A stretch of 64,000 bases of DNA from Edaphobacter modestus (GTDB taxonomy: Bacteria; Acidobacteriota; Terriglobia; Terriglobales; Acidobacteriaceae), in the NCBI RefSeq assembly GCF_004217555.1, contig NZ_SHKW01000002.1, forward strand, positions 124,001 to 188,000, given 5' to 3'. A program made the position numbers and the translations under genes. Below are positions 34,545 through 42,600 of the stretch, piece by piece. The first letter of the stretch is position 1, and each line of letters begins with the position of its first letter. Below the pieces are notes generated by a model, which made no database searches, had not been told where the DNA came from, and was given only the letters and a program-made list of their open reading frames with translations.

Positions 34545-34739
34545 ACTCAAATCCCGGACCGAAACTGATGCAAGGAAAGAGGATAGTGTCATCTTTGTAC
34601 TTATCTCCCGGACAAGCTTCAGCAGAAACTTCGTCCGGGTTTTATGTGCAACAGTCCGGGATTATTTCAGTGCAGCGACAATGCACCTAAATCCCGGAAC
34701 AGGATTGAAAACAAACAAGCGTGATTCCGGGATTTGAGT
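34545..34739. mobile_element. MITE-like 195-bp element with 14-bp inverted ends
   Basis: Perfect terminal inverted repeats ACTCAAATCCCGGA at 34545-34558 and TCCGGGATTTGAGT at 34726-34739. Inside, the TCCCGGA/TCCGGGA core recurs about four more times in both orientations, including an internal AAATCCCGGA at 34689-34698. There is no room for a transposase. It interrupts a VOC gene fragment. No flanking target duplication is evident (cgcttct on the left, gcagcg on the right). It could instead be the fused ends of a larger deleted IS. Confidence 0.6.
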
Positions 34740-34787
34740 GCAGCGTGACACCCGATCAGTGGCGCTAATAAACAGAAAGAGATGCGA

Positions 34788-35070
34788 ATGAAAATCACGA
34801 AACGGCTGATATTGCCATTAGCCTTGTTGTTCATGCTCGCTTGCGCCAGAGGGGCAGGACATTTACTACAACTATGACCGGGCCTCTAACTTTCAATCGT
34901 ATCGGACCTATCAATGGGTCGACCCCAGAGGGGGTCCGGGCGGTCCGTCAAAGGCCGATGTCTCGACCGGTTTGCCAAATTTGCCGATCGGCCCACCACC
35001 TATGAGCGGTAGCGGTATCGAAGATGATCAGTTGCTCGATCAGGACATTAAACGGGCAGTCGATGCTTCC
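34788..35070 (+). pseudogene. Decayed copy of the DUF4136-like gene
   Basis: Closely similar to the gene at 14390: the start MKITKRLILPLALLFMLACA and later YQWVDPRGGPGGPS, NLPIGPPPMSGSGIEDDQLL and DQDIKRAVDA are shared. An inserted base after CARG shifts the frame near 34850, and similarity ends at about 35070, before the C-terminal half. This copy keeps a lipobox-like cysteine (LACA) that the intact copy lacks. Confidence 0.8.
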
Positions 35071-35171
35071 TGGTTGTCACGAAAGCTTGCCGGAAAAGTG
35101 AAGGTTTGCTTACCTCCAATCAGTGTGGCGCGTTCCCACAGACCAGGCAAGCCATAGCTTCAGGAGAGGTC

Positions 35172-35804
35172 ATGAACGCCAGCATCTCGCCCGTTCGAAT
35201 TCTCGCGGTCGATGACCATCCGATCGTCCGACAGGGGATTGCCGGTCTGATAAGCATTCAGCCGGATATGATCCTTGTGGGTGAAGCGTCCGACGGTCGC
35301 GAGGCTATCCAGCTATTCCGGATGCACCGTCCCGACGTTATGCTGATGGACCTGCAAATGCCAGGACTGAATGGCGTTGATGCACTCATTGCCATTCGAA
35401 ATGAATTTCCTGACGCAAAAATTGTTGTGCTGACGACGTACGCCGGCGATGCGCAAATTATCCTTGCTATCAAGGCTGGCGCTCAAGCGTATCTATTAAA
35501 GAATGCGTTGCACAAGGAACTATTGGAGACGATTCGTGGGGTACACGCCGGGAAGAAGGCCTTTTCCCCGGAGGTCTCGTATGAAATCGCCACGCATGCC
35601 ACCGATGACCCATTGACGCCGGCAGAAGTCAGCGTGCTGCGGTTGATCGCAGCCGTCTATGCAAACAAACAAATTGCGCACCAGCTCTCCATCACAGAGG
35701 AAACCGTTAAGAGTCGAGTCAAGTGCATTCTTTCAAAATTGGGTGCCGATGATCGAACGCAAGCCGCAATGATTGGGTTTAAACGAGGAATCATCGACCT
35801 CTAG
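35172..35804 (+). CDS. Orphan NarL/FixJ-type response regulator
   Basis: A 210-residue regulator with an intact receiver: acidic pocket AVDDHPIVRQG, phosphoacceptor Asp in VMLMDLQMPGLNGVDALIAI, Thr in VVLTTYAGD, Lys in AYLLKNALHKEL. It also has a LuxR HTH (LTPAEVSVLRLIAAVYANKQ, SITEETVKSRVKCILSKLG). One loop position differs from its paralogues (AAVYANKQ rather than AAGNTNKQ or ATGNANKQ). It has a strong AGGAGAGG Shine-Dalgarno. Unlike the regulators at 30500 and 42892 it has no adjacent sensor kinase; upstream is only a DUF4136 pseudogene. It may answer to one of the two sensors in this window. A terminator-like hairpin follows. Confidence 0.88.
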   Translation: MNASISPVRILAVDDHPIVRQGIAGLISIQPDMILVGEASDGREAIQLFRMHRPDVMLMDLQMPGLNGVDALIAIRNEFPDAKIVVLTTYAGDAQIILAIKAGAQAYLLKNALHKELLETIRGVHAGKKAFSPEVSYEIATHATDDPLTPAEVSVLRLIAAVYANKQIAHQLSITEETVKSRVKCILSKLGADDRTQAAMIGFKRGIIDL

Positions 35805-35840
35805 GTTCCCTCCGGCTGATTCCTCGCCGTCAACCGAACT

Positions 35841-35871
35841 CTAAAGAGTGACTGATAATGACTCTCTTTAG
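35841..35871 (+). terminator. Stem-loop after the orphan regulator gene
   Basis: CTAAAGAG (35841-35848) pairs with CTCTTTAG (35864-35871) around a 15-base loop, 37 bp after the regulator stop. The same arms are conserved in copy 2 (44855-44887) although the loop differs in sequence and length. Only a short T-run follows, so a terminator is likely but not certain. Confidence 0.5.
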
Positions 35872-35927
35872 GGTTTCGCTCCGTCTCTGCAAGGCACGAA
35901 ACTAGTGGAGTGTAGAAGGGTGGGTTT

Positions 35928-36320
35928 TTGCGGCGTCTATATTCCACATTCGCTGGCGGTTGGCCTGGAATCGGTTTGCTTCTCATGCGTGTCGTTCTCG
36001 GCGCTTCACTGCTTCTGCGTGCGAACTCGGCGCTGTGGAGCAACCCTGATGTCAGTACAACGATAATTTCCGCATTTCTGACGGTATTCGGACTCCTTCT
36101 CATTCCCGGCCTATGGACGCCCCTCGTGGGAGCCTTGGTTGCGTTGCTGGAAATCTTGCAGATCATGACGATAGGCGGAGATCGATGGGTAACGGTTTTG
36201 CTCGGAACCATTGGCTGCGCTCTCGCCATGTTGGGACCGGGCCTATGGTCAGTCGATGCTCGCCTGTTTGGGTGGAAGCGCGTGCAACCTCCACCGCGCA
36301 AAATCAGAGCCAACTCCTGA
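35928..36320 (+). CDS. DoxX-like membrane protein, copy 1
   Basis: A 130-residue protein with four predicted transmembrane helices: GIGLLLMRVVLGASLLLRA, TTIISAFLTVFGLLLIPGLW, LVGALVALLEILQIM and WVTVLLGTIGCALAMLGPGLW. A cytosolic tail follows (DARLFGWKRVQPPP). Size and helix spacing fit the DoxX/DoxD-like group. The apparent start is TTG, with GGGTGGG just upstream. It differs from copy 2 (44943) at only a few codons (for example LLRANS versus LLGANS). DoxX-like proteins are often tied to quinone- or thiol-redox functions in the inner membrane; the role here is unknown. Confidence 0.75.
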   Translation: MRRLYSTFAGGWPGIGLLLMRVVLGASLLLRANSALWSNPDVSTTIISAFLTVFGLLLIPGLWTPLVGALVALLEILQIMTIGGDRWVTVLLGTIGCALAMLGPGLWSVDARLFGWKRVQPPPRKIRANS

Positions 36321-36384
36321 AGGACTCCTTCATCAATCACCGAAATTTCTGGCTTGACGGAGGCTATTAATTTCCCTCCCCAGA

Positions 36385-36421
36385 GTTTGCGATTTGCCCC
36401 GTCGTGGGGCTGTTTGCAAAC
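36385..36421 (+). other. 37-nt two-stem hairpin element, copy 1
   Basis: GTTTGC pairs with GCAAAC around an inner GCCCC-gtcgt-GGGGC stem-loop. It lies between the DoxX-like gene and the 57-residue gene, 46 bp before the latter. An identical element lies at 45400-45436. A 37-nt variant at 6924-6960 keeps the pairing, including a U-G wobble in the inner stem. It may be a terminator/attenuator, or a relic of sigma-factor coding sequence. Confidence 0.45.
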
Positions 36422-36467
36422 GGGATTCGATAGACAATTCACACATCGGAACTAGGAGGACGAACAC

Positions 36468-36641
36468 ATGACACGCACTGACCTTGAAATCAATCAGGAA
36501 GGCATGTGGAGAACATTGGTCTTCGAACAGAAAACTACCCTCACGCTCGCGGTTGAGATGCTTTTGCGTTGCCATCTATCTCCCGAAGAGATCCTGACCA
36601 AGACAGCGATGGCATTGAAAGGCTCACACCACGATTCGTGA
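36468..36641 (+). CDS. 57-residue conserved small protein, copy 1
   Basis: A small acidic-helical protein, MTRTDLEINQEGMWRTL to AMALKGSHHDS, with an excellent AGGAGG Shine-Dalgarno 8 bases before the ATG. It contains a helix TLAVEMLLRCHLSPEEILTK, reminiscent of small DNA- or protein-binding helices, but I do not recognise a family. The protein is identical in copy 2 (45483-45656) while intergenic bases differ, which argues for a real gene. It is followed about 100 bp later by a TonB receptor start in both copies. Confidence 0.65.
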   Translation: MTRTDLEINQEGMWRTLVFEQKTTLTLAVEMLLRCHLSPEEILTKTAMALKGSHHDS

Positions 36642-36743
36642 GGTTTGCGAGGGCATGAAACCTTGATGGACGAAATTCGTTTTCAGCAAGGTTATATGCG
36701 CAAGAAATCTTTACGCCGGTCAAAGCACAAAAAGGAAATCAGC

Positions 36744-36818
36744 ATGAAGCACAAACTTGCGAGTACAGCAGTCGCTATCGGGTTGCTTGCAGCGTGTGTC
36801 TCTACGCGGTTCATATGA
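36744..36818 (+). pseudogene. TonB receptor gene reduced to its signal peptide
   Basis: ATG at 36744 with AAGGAAA upstream encodes MKHKLASTAVAIGLLAACVS, one substitution away from the signal peptide of the receptor gene at 45760, then TRFI and a stop. The remaining roughly 790 codons are absent. The junction to the next gene is immediate, so a deletion removed the receptor body. Confidence 0.8.
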
Positions 36819-36842
36819 ATGCCACCTGAGGTCGAAGTCGCT

Positions 36843-37157
36843 ATGTTTCATTTAGATTACCTCTCTTGCTTTCTCACCATACTGGCGACTGTCCTCCTCG
36901 GTCGGAAATCGTGGACGGGACTTCTAATATCAATTGTCAACAGCATGATCGTTTGCGTAATCGGCTTTCGCACGTCTCAGTTTGGCTTTATTCCAGCAAA
37001 TCTGATTTGCATCTGTGTATACGCATTCAGCATCCGGTCTTGGGTCAAACAGACTCACACGCATCGGATCCACCAGAGACGGGGGTTGGGACCACGGAGA
37101 CGACGATGGTCAACACTCCCTACTCTCCGATCATCTCGAAGCGAGGGTTTCTTGTGA
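36843..37157 (+). CDS. Small PnuC-like membrane protein
   Basis: About 104 residues with three hydrophobic segments: LDYLSCFLTILATVLLG, WTGLLISIVNSMIVCVIGF and FGFIPANLICICVYAFSIRS. The SxxNSxxxxVIGF and NLxCICxYAF patterns resemble small acidobacterial proteins annotated as nicotinamide mononucleotide transporter-like. The C-terminal 30 residues are basic and low in similarity to anything I know, and may be a recent extension. The ATG at 36843 is chosen; an in-frame ATG lies eight codons upstream, directly after the receptor remnant's stop. The promoter may derive from the deleted receptor gene. Confidence 0.5.
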   Translation: MFHLDYLSCFLTILATVLLGRKSWTGLLISIVNSMIVCVIGFRTSQFGFIPANLICICVYAFSIRSWVKQTHTHRIHQRRGLGPRRRRWSTLPTLRSSRSEGFL

Positions 37158-37197
37158 AAAGAAGTTATCACATCATTGCGGCTACAAGTGAGGAACT

Positions 37198-37785
37198 ATG
37201 AATCGTAATTCCATACCGTCCAGGCGGACACCCATGACTTCCTTTCAGGTTGGGCATGGATTAGCTTGCCTAACTATCCTGCTCTCATTAAGCGCAGCAT
37301 CAATAGGCCAGAATCCGAGCGAAGCGCAGAGTCCGGTCCCAGGGTCGGCCATCCATGTCACGCAAGTCCTGGGATTTGAAGGTGCGAAGCATAACGCCAC
37401 CGGAGAGTTGAAAATCCAGGGTGGCGTCATGCAATTTCAGCACGATGGAAGTACAGCCGCACAGGTGAGCATAAGCTCCATTCAAGACATCTTTGTCGAG
37501 AAAGGAGACAAGCAGGTAGGTGGCACGGCTATGACGCTGGGCAAAGCTGCAGCTCCATATGGTGGAGGCCGGGTGGTGAGCCTCTTCGCACATAAGAAAT
37601 ACGACTTCCTCACAGTTGAATATCTCGATAACAGCGGTGGTTTTCACGGTGCCATATTTCAATTGGAAAAAGGCCAAGGAGAAACTTTCAAGAAGGCCCT
37701 GGTAGCTAACGGCGCGCACATCACGCCGCCTGTAGGGCAAACCCCCACCCAAAGCACTCTCGAGGTCAAGAATGAAAACAAATAG
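37198..37785 (+). CDS. Secreted protein of unknown function, 195 residues
   Basis: A signal peptide (LACLTILLSLSAASIGQ) precedes a beta-rich mature part: TGELKIQGGVMQFQHDG, AAQVSISSIQDIFVEKGDKQ, VVSLFAHKKYDFLTVEYLDN, and a helix GETFKKALVANG. This pattern resembles a PH-like/GRAM-like fold seen in small acidobacterial exported proteins. Its end overlaps the next gene by 14 bases, indicating an operon. I do not recognise a family, and the function is unknown. Confidence 0.65.
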   Translation: MNRNSIPSRRTPMTSFQVGHGLACLTILLSLSAASIGQNPSEAQSPVPGSAIHVTQVLGFEGAKHNATGELKIQGGVMQFQHDGSTAAQVSISSIQDIFVEKGDKQVGGTAMTLGKAAAPYGGGRVVSLFAHKKYDFLTVEYLDNSGGFHGAIFQLEKGQGETFKKALVANGAHITPPVGQTPTQSTLEVKNENK

Positions 37786-38416
37786 AAAAACTTCCCTTGC
37801 CGCAATTAAGACCACGCTGGGCCTGTCCGGCTTCCACCGGCCAAACAAGCACTACGGACCACTTGCGGCTGTTATCCTGCTGCTCGGTGCGTTGCAGCTT
37901 CAGGTATTTGTCCCAACTGTGCTTGCGGAATCCTCCACAGATGGAAGAAGCGGAGGCGCCCGGCCATGGAGCATGCAGGTAGATAGAGTCGACCCCGGAG
38001 ACGTCGACCTTGATCCATCCTTCGGAGCCGCCATCTACGAGAATCTGCTCGAAGAGCTAACCAAAACGGAGCAGTTCAAACAGGTGTTCCGTAACGGGGA
38101 TCGTAACGCGAACGATGTTCCCGGCCTGCTCATTCTGAAGACAACGGTCCAAAAATATACGCCGGGTAGCGAGACTCGGCGGGCCGTCACTACCGTGAGT
38201 GGGGCGACCAAGTTGAACGTTCGCGTTCAGTTGGTCACACGAGAGGGCCAGGTAGTCCAGGAGCATCTTGTCGATGGCAATGTCCGGTTCATCGGTGGCA
38301 ACCTGCGAGCGACCCACAACTTGGCACACAATGTGGCAGCTACTTTGAAAAAGTCACCCCTACCGGAGCAGGCCGCCGTGCTCCCCGAAAAGGAGACCGG
38401 AAATATGTCTAAGTAA
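37772..38416 (+). CDS. DUF4410-like exported protein
   Basis: A 214-residue protein. An N-terminal basic region and hydrophobic helix (YGPLAAVILLLGALQLQVFV) precede a domain with DVDLDPSFGAAIYENLLEEL, FKQVFRNGDRNANDVPGLLI and LNVRVQLVTREGQVVQEHLV. It ends in VRFIGGNLRATHNLAHNVAA. Order and spacing resemble DUF4410 proteins, which are envelope-associated and of unknown function. It starts within the last codons of the upstream gene. A pseudogene of a similar secreted type follows. Confidence 0.65.
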   Translation: MKTNRKTSLAAIKTTLGLSGFHRPNKHYGPLAAVILLLGALQLQVFVPTVLAESSTDGRSGGARPWSMQVDRVDPGDVDLDPSFGAAIYENLLEELTKTEQFKQVFRNGDRNANDVPGLLILKTTVQKYTPGSETRRAVTTVSGATKLNVRVQLVTREGQVVQEHLVDGNVRFIGGNLRATHNLAHNVAATLKKSPLPEQAAVLPEKETGNMSK

Positions 38417-38469
38417 CCATTGCGTACACCAGGAGCAGTAAACACGAACGCTGCAGAGGTGAAATCATC

Positions 38470-38992
38470 ATAAAGCTCAAGCTCAACTCCCGCTTGGTCA
38501 TTGCCTTATGGCTGGGGGCGTCCCTTGCGGGGCCGATTCCTTGGAACTGAAGAATGGCAGCCTGATTAAGGGCAAGTTCATGGGTGGCACGGAGAGTGGG
38601 ATCAGCTTCCAGGTCGGCTCCTCGGTGCAGAAGTACAACCTCGCTGACATCGTTTCGCTCAAGTTTGATTCCGAAAGGGCAGCAAGTAACCAACCGAATG
38701 TCGACGAGTTCGCTTCCCAGCGAACCGCAACGGGCAGAGCATGCCGTCATGAAGACACCGGCGTATGTCACGACCCCGGCAAGAACAGTATCTCCGTGCG
38801 TACCATCTATGCAATCGATTCCACGCAGAATCAGGTGGGCGATCCATTCCAGGCCCCCCTCGAAGAACCGCTGCGCGTGGACGGCAAGGAGATAGTCTCC
38901 AGGGATGCCGCTGTCGATGGTCGGCTGGCGGAGTCGAAATACTCCGGAACGTTCACCGGTAGATCGCAGCTACGGCTGGACCTAACGGCGCC
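38470..38992 (+). pseudogene. Decayed secreted-protein gene with ATA in place of start codon
   Basis: The frame that should begin Met-Lys-Leu-Lys-Leu reads ATA-AAG-CTC, so the start codon is mutated. The signal peptide (LVIALWLGASLAGP) runs into a stop. The mature part continues in another frame as SLELKNGSLIKGKFMGG, then SVQKYNLADIVSLKFDSE, and further on ISVRTIYAIDSTQNQVGD and GRLAESKYSGTFTGRSQL. The end is cut at about 38992, where a fragment of sthA begins. It is broken at three points and cannot be expressed. Confidence 0.75.
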
Positions 38993-39178
38993 GAACTTCG
39001 TTGGACGCGACTTCCTCGATTCTCTGTGCCATGTTTGAAGCCGGGATCCGATGATCCGTGCGCCCTGATCGGGTAGAAGGCAGGACAGCCTCCCGACGTG
39101 TCTTACTCGGAATCGTGCAGGTGTTAACACTGGCTCCGCCCTGTCGGACCGCGACTTCCGGGTTTTTGTTTGACACGA
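38990..39178 (-). pseudogene. sthA fragment (decayed duplicate)
   Basis: On the minus strand, GGASVNTCTIPSKTRREAVL and IPASNMAQRIEEVASNEV match residues of the intact transhydrogenase (GGASINTGTIPSKTLREAVL). The similarity at DNA level covers about 3943-4090 of the intact gene, and then jumps to sequence like 4720-4760 of the receiver gene. About 600 bp of the intact locus is missing between these two pieces. Confidence 0.8.
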
Positions 39179-39263
39179 AAATTACACTTTGTGCTCATCT
39201 GAGGTTTGCATCGGTTCGCAAATTCTGCCTGATTTCAGACTAAGCCCCTCAGGCCTTCGATTG

Positions 39264-39291
39264 GCCGTAAGCCGTCGTAAGCTCGCCGTAA
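39264..39291. promoter_or_regulatory. GCCGTAA direct repeats, second locus
   Basis: GCCGTAA at 39264, GTCGTAA at 39274 and GCCGTAA at 39285 keep the 10- and 11-bp spacing of 4837-4864. They belong to the decayed copy of the receiver/TPR intergenic region, yet the sites are better preserved than the flanking genes. Confidence 0.5.
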
Positions 39292-39335
39292 CCTGGCTAG
39301 CTCGTGGAGCATAATTAATTGGGGGAGAGAAGGAA

Positions 39336-39435
39336 GTGTCAACGCCGCCCTTGTCATCCGGAGATCTCGCGACAACTCTGCACCTGACCGCATGCCGGCA
39401 ACGAGTAAGTAGCTTATCGCACGGGCCATTCACGA
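39336..39435 (+). pseudogene. 5' remnant of a TPR regulator gene copy
   Basis: GTG at 39336 begins Met-Ser-Thr-Pro-Pro-Leu-Ser-Ser, similar to MSTLPSSSEKSLANS of the gene at 4909, followed by degenerate sequence and loss of frame. It is the right-hand end of the decayed duplicate of the sthA/receiver/TPR locus. Confidence 0.6.
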
Positions 39436-39619
39436 GCGAAGCCCGCGCAATTCGTAAGTTAATTGTGCTGCGCAGAGAAGATCAAGGATGCTGATTGGAG
39501 GAACCTGACGGTGTAGAGTGAAGTGCATCAGGAACAGAGGTGAAACTGTGCGTTTCCTGGCGTCATCGGTTACACAACAGTTCGGAGAGATCCTGGTCGC
39601 ATGACTTTGTGGGCAAGGC

Positions 39620-42600
39620 ATGAACATGATTCTCCGAAATACGGCGCGGTGCTTGCGGGGAGCGAGTCGTATCTTGTTCTTTTGCATCATTCACGCGATA
39701 TATGCCGCAGCAGCTCAACCCCACCCAGTTCAAAGCGACTCTGTCGTGGTAAGGGATCTCAGATTCACCCACCTCAATACGAACGATGGTCTCTCTCAAA
39801 GCTATGTCGTTGCCATTTTGCAAGATCGTCGGGGCTTCATGTGGTTTGCCACCAGGGACGGTCTTAATCGATACGACGGCAACTCCTTTGTCGTATACAA
39901 AAATAATCCCAACGACTTCGGCAGCTTGAGCTCCAATTTCTTGCAGGACCTGATGCAAGATGATCACGGCTATCTGTGGATTGCCACCAACACAGGGGTG
40001 AACAAATTCGATCCTGAAACCGAACGCTGTACCCGCTACCTCCACGATCCCGGCAATCCCAATAGTCTCGGTGGCGCCTCAGTCAAGAGCATCGCGCAGG
40101 ACAGTCGCGGTTCTTTTTGGTTTGGCACCGAGGACAGCGGTCTCGACAAGCTCGATCCAAGGACCGGAAGATTTACGCATTATCGAAATGACGGCGATGG
40201 GCAGTTTGTTGGGAGGATTAGCCAGGTGATCGAGGATGCTCATCGTGACATCTGGTTTGTTGGCGAACGCGGTCTGTTTCACCTGAATCAACAGACGGGA
40301 CAGATCACTCGCCCTTCTGCAGCCAGGAACGGCCTCAGCGCAGACAGTGTGTATGAAGACGAGATGGGCAGTTTTTGGATGCTGGTCGATTCCCCGGTCG
40401 TCGGGCTCGCGAAATACGATCCAAAGGCAGAGCGCCTCTCAACATTCCCGCTTGGCGCCCGTCACGTCGGTGTTATGGCGTCGACGAGCAGCGGGGGATC
40501 GCTGAATGGCACTCTTAGGGCCGACGGCCAAAATGGACTATGGGTGCCGTCCAGCCGAGGTCTTTACTATTTCGACCGGCCGACGGAACGTTTCACGTAT
40601 CGGTTTCAGCACAACGAGAGCAACCCGGATAGCCTCGACAGCGACGCCGTTTTTTGTGCCTATCGGGATTGGGGCGGGGTGCTGTGGGTAGGAACTGAGA
40701 ATGGCGGACTCAACATTCTCAATTTTCGGCAACAGCAATTCAACCTTTACAAGCACCGCTTCTCCGACTCCAATAGTCTCTCACCCGGCAGGGTCAAGGC
40801 GATTTATCAGAATCCCGATGGCATTGTGTGGGTAGGCTTGTTTCCGCGCGCCCTTGATCGATTGGACCGAAAGACGGGGAAGATCACCCACTATCTTCCC
40901 GCCCGGGGCGACGAGAAGGGGTTTGGCGAAGGCACGAACGTTAATTGCATTTACAAAGATACAGCGGGTTATCTATGGCTTGGTGGCGGAGGCTCTGGTC
41001 TTGTGCGATTCGATCAACGCACCGGGCGGTTCAAGCATTACCGCCACAACCCTGATGATCCCAACAGCTTGATTTCTGATAATGTCTACACCATCTTCGG
41101 AGACCGGAGCGGTCAAATGTGGGTGGGCCAGGAGGGAGGGTTCAGCCGCTTCGATTCAGCGAAGGACGGGTTTACCAATTACCGTCCTGTTCCAGACCAT
41201 CCGGCTAGTCTCGAAAATACCGTCTGGGTCATCGATCAGGATCGTTCCGGCACCCTGTGGTTGGGGACATGGGGCGGCACACTGGTCCGTTTCGATGACA
41301 AGGCGAAGACCTTTATGAATTACACGCCCGGCCCGTATGACCCTCAAAAACTGAGCGGAGGCGGCGTCAACACCATCCACGAAGACCGGACTGGAACACT
41401 CTGGATAGGAGCGATGGACGGCCTATACCGGTACCAGCGGCAAAGTGGATTGTTCACCCGTTACACGGAAAGCCAGGGCCTTCCGAGCAGCACGACCCGG
41501 TGCATTCTGGAAGATGAAGCTGGCAGGCTTTGGCTCAGTACTCAGAAGGGCATATCTCGATTCGATCCTCAGAAGGAAACGTTTAGAAACTACGATGTGT
41601 CCGACGGCTTGCAGAGCAATGAGTTCAGTACGGGGTGTTATCACGGCCTGAATGGGGAGATGTTCTTTGGCGGAACCAATGGATTCAATGCATTTTTCCC
41701 TGAAAATACCCACGACAATCCCTACGTGCCGCCTGTAGTGATCACTAGCTTCAGAATCTTTAACAAACCTGCACCCATCGGCACTGAGTCCGTGCTGAAG
41801 AAAGCCATCCCATACGTCGATTCTCTAACTCTCCCCTACCGCGACAACGTTTTCTCCCTTGAATTCGCCGCGTTGAGTTATGCAAATTCGCAAAAGAACC
41901 ATTATCGCTATATGCTCGAGAACTTTGAAAGTGTCTGGAACGACGTAGGTAGCAGGCAGCGAATGGCTACCTATACCAATCTCGATCCTGGGAAATATGT
42001 CTTTCGCGTGCAGGGATCGAACAGCGATGGTGTATGGAATGAAGAAGGGGCGTCGCTAACCATTGTGATCACGCCCCCCTGGTGGAATACACGGTGGTTC
42101 CGTGCGGTCTCAACTGCCGTCTTCTTAGGGTTACTGTGGGCGGCCTATCAGTTGCGCGTCCGGCAGTTGCATCATGAATTCGCCGTGACTCTGGAGGCCC
42201 GCGTAGCAGAACGGATGCGCATCGCCCGCGACCTGCACGACACCCTGCTACAGAGTTTTCAGGCACTCTTGCCACGGCTTCAGGCTGCGATTTATAAGCT
42301 GCCGGAGGGTGCTGCTGATGCCCGCAAGACACTGGAAGAAACTGTGGATCAGGCGTCAGAGGCGATCACGGAGGGCAGGGATGCTGTGCAAGGCCTCCGC
42401 ATGTCCACGGTCGAAAAGAACGACCTTGCGCTAGCCATTCGGACCGTTGGCGAAGAACTCGCTTCTGTTGAAACCCAGTCCACCCCCAAGTTTGAAGTGA
42501 TCGTGGAAGGAACATCCCGAAATTTGCATCCGATTGTCCGAGACGAAGTTTACCGGCTCGCGGTGGAGGCGTTACGCAATGCCTTCCGGCATGCGGAAGC

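Larger units (their letters stand above)
35816..36812 (+). repeat. Duplicated ~1-kb block, copy 1
   Basis: From just after the NarL regulator gene to the signal peptide of a TonB receptor gene, this block matches 44818-45812 almost base for base. It contains a terminator-like stem, a DoxX-like gene, a 37-nt hairpin, a 57-residue gene and the first 23 codons of the receptor gene. In this copy the receptor gene stops there; in copy 2 it is complete. Confidence 0.85.
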
